This document shows positions 24,986-32,837 of a stretch of DNA of 64,000 nucleotides, piece by piece. Origin of the DNA: Bacillus sp. ZZV12-4809 (GTDB taxonomy: Bacteria; Bacillota; Bacilli; Bacillales; Cytobacillaceae); contig NZ_VCRN01000001.1 in NCBI RefSeq assembly GCF_009849585.1, forward strand, positions 248,001 to 312,000. The letters are read 5' to 3'. Every line of letters begins with the position of its first letter. Within the stretch, counting starts at the first letter, position 1. Under the pieces are notes generated by a model. It was not told the origin of the DNA and made no database searches. It saw only the letters and a list, made by a program, of their open reading frames with translations. The translations under genes were made by a program, and so were the position numbers.

Positions 24986-25809
24986 TCAGGTCTGAAAAAG
25001 CTCGCCCCTGACAGCTTTGACATATCGCTCAGCTGACCGTTGAACAGCAAGGTCTGCCTCTTTTTCTACCACTCTGTGAAACGCATTGTAAATCCGGTCA
25101 AATGACAGCGGTTTGATTTTGCCGGCTATCCGTTCAACGGTTTCGGCGGGAAGCGGAATGAGGTTCGGGTAGCTGTACATGAAGCTGACCCAAGCCCATC
25201 CGCAACGACCTGAATTATGTCGCCAGTCAGCATGATGCCTTTCCCCTCATTCCCCTTTTCCCAATGAAGGACAGCACCGCCTTTAAAATGGCCGCCCATG
25301 CGATAGATGACCAGGCCATCATGAAGCTTCAGACTTTCACCGCTCCAGAAAATGATGTGCTCACTATTCCTCATTACCCACTCCCTATCATCCTCATGGA
25401 TATAAATCGGCACATTGAATGCTTCCGCCCATTCAACCTGGGCTGAATAATAATGAGGATGGGACAGTGCAATTGCGTTAATTCCGCCTAATTCTTTTAT
25501 GGTTTCAATCGTGTGCTCATCAAGATAGGTAATGCAATCCCACAACAGATTAAAGCCATTTTGCTGAACAAGGTAGGCTGTCTGGCCGATGGCAAACTCC
25601 GGGGCTGTTTTCAAGCTGTAAAGGTGTGGTTCCTCCTGCTTTATTTCATTCGTATAATCTTGGCTTACAATCATTGCATGCAATGTTGTCCATTCCTGGC
25701 CGCGGGGTCCAACGTACTGGCGCTCTTCCAGGCAAATGGGACAGCTTTCAGGCTGATGTGCAGCTGGCGGAAATTGTGTTCCACATGTTTTGCATATATA
25801 TTTTTCCAT
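24986..25809 (-). pseudogene. MBL-fold metallo-hydrolase interrupted by a frameshift
   Basis: The first 200 codons, from ATG 25809, give a zinc-ribbon start (YICKTCGTQF...CPICLEERQYV) and a metallo-beta-lactamase fold with IALSHPHYYSAQVEWAE, GGHFKGGAVLHW and MLTGDIIQVVAD. Near 25190 the frame is lost in GGGCTTGGG. A shift of one base restores WVSFMYSYPNLIPLPAETV and a normal end KAVRGELFQT at 24986, as expected for this family. A single missing base explains it. The result is either a real pseudogene or a base-calling error in an otherwise intact gene of about 274 aa. RBS GGAGGC is intact. Confidence 0.82.
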
Positions 25810-25903
25810 GAAATTGCCTCCGTTCTCATACTGGTTACATTAACCATTTTAAGACCTGACACAATAAGCTGAATCACCGTTCCGGCTGAAAGCATCTACA
25901 GCT

Positions 25904-26302
25904 TTAGCCTGAAGTCTTATACTTTAAGCCTAATGTAAAAATTTCAAACCCCAGCTTTTCATAATAGCCTGCTTTGTCTTCCTCGGCGAGCAATTGTAAA
26001 TGGAGACTGGCCTTAGCGCACTCTTCTGCAAGCCTTCGCACCATTTCCTTGCCAATGCCCTGGCTGCGGAAATCAGGATCGACGATTAATCCGCAAAGAT
26101 ATGCATTGATCACTCCATCTGAAATAATTCGTCCTGTCCCGACCAGGCTCTCTCCATCATAGGCACTGATTACAAGCAAGCTCCCCTCCATCGCCTTATA
26201 CAATTTTTCTTTTGGCATCTTCAAAAAATCATTCCAGCCGTCAAGTTCATATAACTGAAATAACTGATCCTGGTCCGGTATAGCCCATTCATATGTAATC
26301 AT
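25904..26302 (-). CDS. GNAT family N-acetyltransferase
   Basis: A 132-aa acetyltransferase. The acetyl-CoA site is GLIVDPDFRSQGIGKEMVRRL (R/Q-x-x-G-x-G/A type), followed by a beta strand LHLQLLAEE and the terminal YYEKLGFEIFTLGL. The N-terminus DQLFQLYELDGWNDFLKM resembles small Bacillus GNAT proteins of the YjcK/YhdJ size class. RBS GAAGGAG. The substrate is unknown. It lies 94 bp upstream of the broken MBL gene in the same direction. Confidence 0.85.
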   Translation of the reverse strand: MITYEWAIPDQDQLFQLYELDGWNDFLKMPKEKLYKAMEGSLLVISAYDGESLVGTGRIISDGVINAYLCGLIVDPDFRSQGIGKEMVRRLAEECAKASLHLQLLAEEDKAGYYEKLGFEIFTLGLKYKTSG

Positions 26303-26479
26303 GAAAAATCTCCTTCATATGGGAATGCTAATCCTATTCTGGTTCGAGCCGGAAGAATCCTTCTTTTAAGAATTATGCTGGGATGCTGCTCAAGAACACT
26401 TAAAGATCAGCTTTATGAAACTTTTTTGTTTTTCATCCGTAACAGATAGTAACGAACTTTTTATTAGGGGAGATTCATA

Positions 26480-28156
26480 ATGGGAAATATATTTATTTTT
26501 TCACTCATAGCCGGACTGGCGATTTCTATCCTGCTGATACCGTTCAGCTATAAATCCAAGGAAAAGGAAGGCAGGAAACGGGGAACCGGAATTATGGCCG
26601 CCACAGCCGCAGTATCTGTGCTGCTTGTTTTTGCTGTGTATTATTTCTCCAATCTGGACCGAAACCTGACCAGCTTATGGCTGTTAGCGGTTATCGCTTC
26701 ATTAATTGGAGCCGTTCTTGCGACAGGCAGGGAACGAATGATTAAAACCGGTGTGTTTGCCGTCAGCCTGATAGCAGGAATTTTCTTTCTGACCGCTTTC
26801 CTCTTCAATGCAGATGAAAAATATGAGAGTGCCAAAATGAAGGAAAAAACGGAGATTGAGACATTTGATGAAAAAGAAACACCTGCAAGCGTGCCGCCGA
26901 AGTTTGCCCGCAATAAAATGAAGAAGGCTTTCGGGCAGGTTCCCAACACGAGCTATTACGAACTCGGCAGCCTGCAGATCCAAAAAGTCAATGGAGAGTA
27001 TGTGTATATAGCTCCTGTAGAGTTTTCCGGCTTTTTCAAATGGTGGAATGGAGATAAGACACCAGGCTATTTTACTATTAGCGCCACTGATTCCACAGCT
27101 AATCCAAAATTTGTGAAAAGCGATATGGTGTATACACCATCCTCTTATTTTAATAAAAATATAGAGCGCCATATCCGGATGCAGTATCCACAGGCGATTT
27201 TTTACGGAGATGTGCAGCTGGAAGTGGATGAAGACGGAAAGCCGTTTTATATCCGTTCTTATGGAGAGTTTATTTCAGCGAGAAATGGCTTTGATGTTAA
27301 AGGCATCGTCATGGTTGACCCGCTGAACGGACAGACAAAGTCTTATAAACTTGCCGATGTGCCGGCTTTTATTGATGGAGCAGTCTCTCCTGAAACGGTC
27401 AGTCTGCAAAATAGTTATTTCGGGAATTATGTCCATGGCTTCTGGAACAGCAAATTTGGAAAATCAGATGTAAGGCTTCCATCTGATGAAGGAACGGAGG
27501 CCAATGTGAGTCCGATTTTTGATGAAAATGGTGACATGTACTACTTCACTGATTTTACAAGTCCAAAAGAAGGCGTAGATTCGATGCTTGGCTATTCTCT
27601 GACAAATTCAAGGACAGGTCAGGCCACCTTCTATACAGGCAATCTCGAGGAATCATATATGGACTCCCAGGGTGCCCTGCAGATTATCGAAAAGAAATTT
27701 ATCGAGAAAAAATGGAGCGGGGAAATGCCTGTTCTGTATAACTTCTACGGTGAAGCGAGCTGGCTGACGCCTGTTCTTGATGCCAACGGATTCCTGCAGA
27801 ACTACTTTATTGTATCTGCAGCCAATCCGGAAATATCGGCTTATGGTACAACGCCAAATGAAGCATTGCGTTCCTATAAAACTGCATTGCAGCGAGGCGG
27901 AGGCACTGTAGACGGAAGCTCGAAGGCAGAGGAAAAACAGGTGAACGGATCTGTACTTCGAGTGTACAAGGAGAAGTCCGGTGATTACACTGTCATATCG
28001 TTCCTTCTCGATAACCGCCAGAGCTATGTGGTTTCATCTGAAACCGTGCCGATGGCCATTTATCTGCAGGAAGGCGATCAGGTGGACGTAAATTATCTGG
28101 ATACAGGTGAAGCCTTCCTGCCAGTGAAGGACATGACCATTAAAGGATTAAAATAG
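26480..28156 (+). CDS. Conserved membrane-anchored protein of unknown function
   Basis: A 558-aa protein. Three or four hydrophobic spans lie at residues 5-25, 38-58, 65-82 and 90-108, then a long, probably extracytoplasmic, beta-rich part with repeated motifs of similar style (GEYVYIAPVEFSGFFKWW; GKPFYIRSYGEFI; GDMYYFTDFTSP; GFLQNYFIVSAAN). I have seen this architecture in Bacillaceae and Paenibacillaceae proteins without a named function. RBS AGGGGAG, ATG 7 bases later. It is monocistronic with a strong terminator. No enzymatic motif is visible; a cell-envelope role is a guess. Confidence 0.75.
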   Translation: MGNIFIFSLIAGLAISILLIPFSYKSKEKEGRKRGTGIMAATAAVSVLLVFAVYYFSNLDRNLTSLWLLAVIASLIGAVLATGRERMIKTGVFAVSLIAGIFFLTAFLFNADEKYESAKMKEKTEIETFDEKETPASVPPKFARNKMKKAFGQVPNTSYYELGSLQIQKVNGEYVYIAPVEFSGFFKWWNGDKTPGYFTISATDSTANPKFVKSDMVYTPSSYFNKNIERHIRMQYPQAIFYGDVQLEVDEDGKPFYIRSYGEFISARNGFDVKGIVMVDPLNGQTKSYKLADVPAFIDGAVSPETVSLQNSYFGNYVHGFWNSKFGKSDVRLPSDEGTEANVSPIFDENGDMYYFTDFTSPKEGVDSMLGYSLTNSRTGQATFYTGNLEESYMDSQGALQIIEKKFIEKKWSGEMPVLYNFYGEASWLTPVLDANGFLQNYFIVSAANPEISAYGTTPNEALRSYKTALQRGGGTVDGSSKAEEKQVNGSVLRVYKEKSGDYTVISFLLDNRQSYVVSSETVPMAIYLQEGDQVDVNYLDTGEAFLPVKDMTIKGLK

Positions 28157-28160
28157 ATAG

Positions 28161-28195
28161 AAAAACACGATGAAGCCAGTCTTCATCGTGTTTTT
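28161..28195. terminator. Bidirectional terminator
   Basis: A 15-bp perfect stem, AAAAACACGATGAAG and CTTCATCGTGTTTTT with a CCAGT loop, between the convergent genes ending at 28156 and 28199. Confidence 0.92.
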
Positions 28196-28198
28196 GTA

Positions 28199-29044
28199 TT
28201 AACCTGCTATTATTTTTGCTGATTTAATGGCAGTTGATAGCGTGGATGTAATGTTAACGTGATCAAATGACAACCCGAGCTGTACGGCAGTCTGGGCAAT
28301 TTCCGGCCTTAGGCCGGAGATTGTGGTCTTTACGCCGATCAGGCTTAGCGCTTCTATGAGCTGGAATAGCTGGTGGGCTACCATCGTATCGAGCATGACT
28401 ACACCTGAGAGATCCAAAAAGAGCTGAGTCACCCCTAATTTATTGCATTGCTGAAGTGTATTTTCAAGCATGATTTTCGCACGTGTGGTATCAATATCCC
28501 CGACAAGCGGCAGAAGCGCGATATCTTCCGTCAAAGAAATGACCGGGGAGCTGAGCTCAAGGATTAAAGCCTGCTGAGCCTGCAGCCTCTTTTGGGAATG
28601 ATTATTATATTCCTCCGTGAACCAGGTAACCACTTCACCAATGGTTTTAGTAATCATCCTGCGCCATAAGGAAATTTGCTTTTCATTAAATTGGCCCTGA
28701 TTGATTTCAACGAATTGCTCCAGCAGATTCAAATACTGTTCCTGGGTGTTAAAAAACTCCTGGAGGATCTTCTCCAGAGGGGTGCGGAGATGTTCATCAT
28801 CCTGCGCCACTTTGACAATCCATCCTTCCAAATCATGAAAAAAAGTTTCTTCATCTTTATCAAAGACTTCGGAGAACTCTTTGTGGAACTCGTAATTTTG
28901 CTTCTTTACTCGTTCGATCACAGCGGGGTCTTCCGAGGTATAAATCCCGCCGCTTTTTTCTTTGTTCACATTTTTATACCATTCTTCTGTTAAGTCCCAT
29001 GTTTTTTCAAGGAAAAATTGATATAAATCATGATTACGATGCAT
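28199..29044 (-). CDS. rsbRD: RsbR paralogue (stressosome STAS protein, RsbRD-like)
   Basis: A 281-aa protein of the RsbR family, which with RsbS builds the stressosome that releases RsbT to activate SigB. Residues 1-150 form the helical, non-haem globin-like sensor. The STAS domain (160-281) has SSPVISLTEDIALLPLVGDIDTTRA and VVMLDTMVAHQLFQL; Thr residues are kept at both positions where RsbT phosphorylates RsbRA (Thr171 and Thr205 equivalents). Length and N-terminal style are closest to B. subtilis RsbRD (YqhA). RBS GGGGAG. It is a single gene. The exact paralogue letter is a best guess. Confidence 0.82.
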   Translation of the reverse strand: MHRNHDLYQFFLEKTWDLTEEWYKNVNKEKSGGIYTSEDPAVIERVKKQNYEFHKEFSEVFDKDEETFFHDLEGWIVKVAQDDEHLRTPLEKILQEFFNTQEQYLNLLEQFVEINQGQFNEKQISLWRRMITKTIGEVVTWFTEEYNNHSQKRLQAQQALILELSSPVISLTEDIALLPLVGDIDTTRAKIMLENTLQQCNKLGVTQLFLDLSGVVMLDTMVAHQLFQLIEALSLIGVKTTISGLRPEIAQTAVQLGLSFDHVNITSTLSTAIKSAKIIAG

Positions 29045-29083
29045 GCCCGTCTCCCCTAACCGAACTGTTATTTCAATAATTTT

Positions 29084-29112
29084 ATTTTAACCGAAGAGAA
29101 ATAAAGTGTCGA
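29084..29112 (-). promoter_or_regulatory. Sigma-A promoter of the rsbR paralogue
   Basis: On the minus strand TCGACA (-35, 29107-29112) and TAAAAT (-10, 29084-29089) are spaced by 17 bases. Each box matches 5 of 6, placed about 40 bases before the ATG. Confidence 0.65.
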
Positions 29113-29122
29113 TTTTTAGCCT

Positions 29123-30436
29123 CTACCTATACTCGGCTAACTCTCTGCCGGCTGCATACTGATAATCTGCCCCCTGCCTTGGAAGCATTATGCTTAAGGC
29201 AGATGCGAATATCAGAAGAATAATGGAGGCAATGAAAGAACTGTCATAGCTGCCTGTCAGATCAAATAATACACCAGGGACAAAGGAACCGAGAGCTGAC
29301 CCCAGCTGATGGCTCAAATAGATCCAGCCAATCACTGCTCCTGCGGACAGATGACTGAAATATTCCGCGGCCAGCTTCATAGTTGGTGCGACAGTGGCAA
29401 AATTAACAATTCCAAAGCTGATGGCAAATAGGATGAGCAGATGGGACTGGGTGATGAAAAAGCCAAATAGTGAAGCATCATTCAAGATGATCAGAAGCAG
29501 AACAATAGTCAGAGCCCTCACTCCGTAGAGAAAGGCAAGGATTTTTCTGCAATTCCACCTATCTGCCAGGAACCCGGAAACAACAGTGCCCAAAATATTA
29601 AAGCCGGCCAGCAGGCTGACAGCGGCTCCCGTAACGCCAGGCGTAAATCCGCAATATTGGGCAAATGGAATAAGGTGCGTATCCATCAGCCCAGTAGTCG
29701 TCACGCCGCACACGAAAAACGGGAGCATGAGAAACAGGAATTCTTTCCTCCTTAAAAGCTGGAATATAGATAGCGTCCCTTTTGGTGCTTCCTTTTTCTC
29801 CTGCAGGCCCTTCTCACTTTCACTCACTTTTGCTCCGTACGCATGGATATGCAGATCAGCCGGGTTCGAACGGATAAAAAGCAGAAGCAGCGGGAAAATG
29901 ATTATTATCAAAAAGCAGCCGAGCACCAGGACGGTTGTCTTCCAGCCCAGCTGGTCAATTAGGAATAAGGAGAGCGGGACGAGAATAAGCTGTCCTGCGG
30001 CTGTGCCTGCAGACATCAGTCCCATCGCCATTCCTTTTTTATCTGCAAACCAGGTCGCCACTGCCATCGTTCCCGCTACATTGGATGCACCGCCAAAGCC
30101 AACTGAGGCGACTACTCCGTAGATGATCATCAGCTGAACGGGGCTGGTGGTAAAAAAGGTCAGAAGTGTTGAAAAACCAATAACCAGTATACTGAAGGAT
30201 AGAATATAACGGATGCCATACTTATCAATCAGCCGGCCGACATACGGCTGTGAAATGGCAAAAACAATATAGCTCACAAAAGCAATGAAGGAAATAACAC
30301 TTCGATTTGCCGAAAACTCATGCTCCCATGGCGCCATAAACGCTCCGAACGACAATCGAACCCCCTGTGCAGCCAGCAAAGCCAAAAACGTCAGCACTAA
30401 AATTATCCACGCATAATGAACCTTTGAGCGCTTCAC
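29123..30436 (-). CDS. MFS transporter (monocarboxylate/oxalate-formate antiporter type)
   Basis: A 437-aa carrier with 12 spans and a longer central loop (about residues 195-225, SESEKGLQEKKEAPKG). The N-terminus HYAWIILVLTFLALLAAQGVRLSFGAF and GRLIDKYGIRYIL after span 2 are typical of the OFA/MCT branch of the MFS (YcxA, YhjX and eukaryotic monocarboxylate carriers). The start is GTG with AGAAGG 8 bases upstream. A large palindromic repeat and a 26-bp operator-like palindrome lie upstream. A carboxylate substrate is plausible, given the branch and the neighbouring dct genes, but not shown. Confidence 0.83.
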   Translation of the reverse strand: MKRSKVHYAWIILVLTFLALLAAQGVRLSFGAFMAPWEHEFSANRSVISFIAFVSYIVFAISQPYVGRLIDKYGIRYILSFSILVIGFSTLLTFFTTSPVQLMIIYGVVASVGFGGASNVAGTMAVATWFADKKGMAMGLMSAGTAAGQLILVPLSLFLIDQLGWKTTVLVLGCFLIIIIFPLLLLFIRSNPADLHIHAYGAKVSESEKGLQEKKEAPKGTLSIFQLLRRKEFLFLMLPFFVCGVTTTGLMDTHLIPFAQYCGFTPGVTGAAVSLLAGFNILGTVVSGFLADRWNCRKILAFLYGVRALTIVLLLIILNDASLFGFFITQSHLLILFAISFGIVNFATVAPTMKLAAEYFSHLSAGAVIGWIYLSHQLGSALGSFVPGVLFDLTGSYDSSFIASIILLIFASALSIMLPRQGADYQYAAGRELAEYR

Positions 30437-30455
30437 TACGTAAACCTTCTTTCCG

Positions 30456-30504
30456 GTGACAGGTACCTATACCACTTTGGCCAAGTGGTATAGGTACCTG
30501 TCAC
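30456..30504. repeat. GTGACAGG(T/C)ACC palindrome, copy 1
   Basis: A 22-bp inverted repeat (30456-30477 with 30483-30504) starts GTGACAGGTACCTATACC and has a 5-base centre. It has the same arms as copies at 35584 and 36887, with T for C in the ACC core on both sides, a compensatory change that keeps pairing. It lies in the leader of the MFS gene. Confidence 0.9.
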
Positions 30505-30585
30505 ATTTTTTAAAAATAATCATACCATAAATTTTTTATAACTTTCTAAATTTTATTTGTCTTTCGTGTTTATTCAACAATTTAC

Positions 30586-30611
30586 TTTTCAATCAAACGT
30601 TTGATTGAAAA
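30586..30611. promoter_or_regulatory. Perfect 26-bp operator-like palindrome
   Basis: The 13-base half TTTTCAATCAAAC is followed by its exact reverse complement. The core AATCAAACGTTTGATT resembles operators of TetR-family repressors. It lies 150 bases upstream of the MFS gene; no TetR gene is in the window. Confidence 0.65.
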
Positions 30612-30700
30612 TACATGGAAATACTGTCAGTTCTGAATTTTTCCCGGGAAATTACTGCAATAATTGTCGCCTGCACAGCGGGTATTTCGACAATATATGT

Positions 30701-30737
30701 GGAAAGGCCATTCCCCCAAAAGGAGAATGGCCTTTCC
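30701..30737 (-). terminator. Hairpin terminating dctP
   Basis: GGAAAGGCCATTC and GAATGGCCTTTCC form a 13-bp stem directly after the dctP stop. The T run is short, so termination strength is uncertain. Confidence 0.7.
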
Positions 30738-30739
30738 AT

Positions 30740-32029
30740 TTATACTGCCTGCTTTTGCTGTTCCTGCTTCATTAATTTCATATCACTGATGGCTTGTTTC
30801 GCCTTAATTTCATCAAATTCATTTTCACTCTTCGCTACAACCATCGTGGCAATTCCGTTTCCGATCAGGTTTACGATTGCTCTTCCTTCACTCATGAAAC
30901 GGTCTACACCAAGAAGCAGAGCCAATCCTTCAAGAGGAATAACCTGCAGGGCGGCAAGCGTGGATGCCAATACGATAAACCCGCTGCCTGTAACACCTGC
31001 TGCTCCCTTTGAAGTAAGCATTAATACTAGCAGAATCGTAATCTGCTGGCCGATTGTCAGATCCACTCCGAATACCTGGGCAAGGAAGACAACAGCCATA
31101 GACAGGTAGATGGATGTACCATCCAGGTTAAAGGAGTAGCCTGTTGGAATGACAAGACCCACCACCGATTTGGAGCAGCCGATGCGCTCCATTTTATCCA
31201 TCATTCTCGGAAGCACTGATTCTGATGAACTTGTACCTAATACGATCAAAATTTCATCTTTGATGAACTTCAGATAATTCCATAAGCTGAATCCGTACAT
31301 TTTGCAGATAATGTTTAATACAACAAAGATAAATAAGAACATTGTCACGTACACGGAAATCATCAGTTTGCCCAGTGGTACAAGTGATGCAAGTCCGAAG
31401 TGTCCGATTGTATAGGCCATGGCGCCAAATGCTCCAAGCGGGGCGGCCTTCATGACATAGCCGATGATTTTAAAGAATACCAGTGATAGCTTATCCAAAA
31501 ATTCAATGACGATTTTGCCCTTTTCTCCAAGAGCCGCCAAGCCGACCCCAAATAGTACAGAAAAGAATAATACCTGCAGGATATCTCCTTTGGCAAAGGC
31601 ATCCACCATGTTGGAAGGAACAATATGTGTCACAAACTCAATCCAATTGATGCCCTCTCCGCCATTGGCTGTATACTGTGAAACATCTCCTTTTTCCAAT
31701 TCATTAAAGTTCAGTCCTGCACCCGGTTTAATGACATTTACGACGATCAGGCCGATCATTAAAGCAAGTGTAGTAACAATCTCAAAATAAATGAATGCTT
31801 TTCCGCCTACCTTGCCGACTTTTTTCATATCGCCCATTTTTGCGATTCCAAGGACGATGGTCAGGAAGATAATCGGAGCGATGACCATTTTGACTGCGTT
31901 TATGAAGGTGTCGCCTACAGGCTTCATTTCTTTTCCGACTTCCGGCCAAATAAGCCCGACCATAACACCGATAAAAATAGCCGTTAACACCTGAAAGGTT
32001 AAATTCTTATAAATCCGCTGCTTCTTCAC
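30740..32029 (-). CDS. dctP: C4-dicarboxylate/H+ (Na+) symporter
   Basis: A 429-aa carrier of the DAACS family for succinate, fumarate and malate. The signature re-entrant regions are present: LGTSSSESVLPRMM (serine-rich HP1 tip), IPTGYSFNLDGTSIYLSM (span 7) and MLTSKGAAGVTGSGFIVLAST (HP2). It matches DctP of B. subtilis and DctA of E. coli. The start is GTG with AAGGAG 11 bases upstream. It lies after dctS-dctR on the same strand, 121 bp from dctR, with its own promoter region holding a perfect cre box. This is the transport member of the dct locus. Confidence 0.92.
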   Translation of the reverse strand: MKKQRIYKNLTFQVLTAIFIGVMVGLIWPEVGKEMKPVGDTFINAVKMVIAPIIFLTIVLGIAKMGDMKKVGKVGGKAFIYFEIVTTLALMIGLIVVNVIKPGAGLNFNELEKGDVSQYTANGGEGINWIEFVTHIVPSNMVDAFAKGDILQVLFFSVLFGVGLAALGEKGKIVIEFLDKLSLVFFKIIGYVMKAAPLGAFGAMAYTIGHFGLASLVPLGKLMISVYVTMFLFIFVVLNIICKMYGFSLWNYLKFIKDEILIVLGTSSSESVLPRMMDKMERIGCSKSVVGLVIPTGYSFNLDGTSIYLSMAVVFLAQVFGVDLTIGQQITILLVLMLTSKGAAGVTGSGFIVLASTLAALQVIPLEGLALLLGVDRFMSEGRAIVNLIGNGIATMVVAKSENEFDEIKAKQAISDMKLMKQEQQKQAV

Positions 32030-32073
32030 TCTTATCTCAGCTCCTTTTTTCTAACTATTCATTCTATTAGAAA

Positions 32074-32087
32074 TGATAGCGTTTTCA
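32074..32087 (-). promoter_or_regulatory. CcpA cre box upstream of dctP
   Basis: On the minus strand TGAAAACGCTATCA matches the cre consensus TGWAANCGNTNWCA at all 14 positions. It sits 45 bases upstream of the dctP start codon, where bound CcpA would interfere with the promoter. Glucose repression of C4-dicarboxylate uptake is expected from B. subtilis. Confidence 0.82.
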
Positions 32088-32150
32088 GATAAAAGAGAGA
32101 AGTTTATGGTCATAACGGATGTTTTGTTCATTTTGGTCTTAAGAAAACAG

Positions 32151-32837
32151 CTAAACGATGACATACCGATTTACAGGCCTGCCCACGCCCCCATACTGCA
32201 CATCCAGCAAGATCGCTCCGCTTTTTTCAAGGTAATCCAGATAGCGGCGGGCGGTAACTCTGGCAATGCCGATGCCGTTCGCGACTTCTTCGGCAGAGCG
32301 GGGTTCAGTCTGCTGTTTCATAAACGCAGTAATTTCATTTAAGGTGAATTCATTTAGCCCTTTCGGCAATACGTTTTCTTCTTTCTTCGCCTGCTTCGCA
32401 TAAATCAGGGCATCAAGCTGCTCCTGTGAGAGGGTGCCCGATTCCTTAAGGCTTTCTCTATAATGGCGGTACTTTTCGAGAGCCTGCTGTATCCTGTTCA
32501 GCTTAAAGGGCTTTATTATATAATCCCTGGCTCCGTTTTGAAGCATCTGCTTGATGGTTTCCTTATCCTTTGCAGCGGAAACGACGATGACATCCGAATC
32601 AAGGTGCTGTTTTCTAAATTCCTTCAAGGTTTGAATGCCATCTTTTTTTGGCATAAAAATATCCATGATCACCAGGTCAGGCTGCAGTTTTTTTGCCAGG
32701 GTAATGCCTTCCTCCCCATTCCCGGCCGCTCCGATGATCTTAAAGCCTGGCACACTTGCTATAAATTCTTTATTCACTTCCTGGACCATTGGATCATCTT
32801 CGATCAGCAGCACACTGATTTCTTCTTTAACCGCCAT
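32151..32837 (-). CDS. dctR: Response regulator of C4-dicarboxylate uptake
   Basis: A 228-aa CitB/DctR-type regulator. The receiver has DD at 14-15, the phospho-acceptor Asp near 59 (LVIMDIFMPKKDG) and Lys in IIKPF. A C-terminal helix-turn-helix (about 165-228) has AEEVANGIGIARVTARRYLDYLE. I use ATG 32837, which has GGAGGGAG upstream and begins directly with the receiver; the longer frame from 33002 runs inside dctS. It overlaps dctS by 11 bp. It should activate dctP when DctS senses C4-dicarboxylates. Confidence 0.9.
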   Translation of the reverse strand: MAVKEEISVLLIEDDPMVQEVNKEFIASVPGFKIIGAAGNGEEGITLAKKLQPDLVIMDIFMPKKDGIQTLKEFRKQHLDSDVIVVSAAKDKETIKQMLQNGARDYIIKPFKLNRIQQALEKYRHYRESLKESGTLSQEQLDALIYAKQAKKEENVLPKGLNEFTLNEITAFMKQQTEPRSAEEVANGIGIARVTARRYLDYLEKSGAILLDVQYGGVGRPVNRYVIV

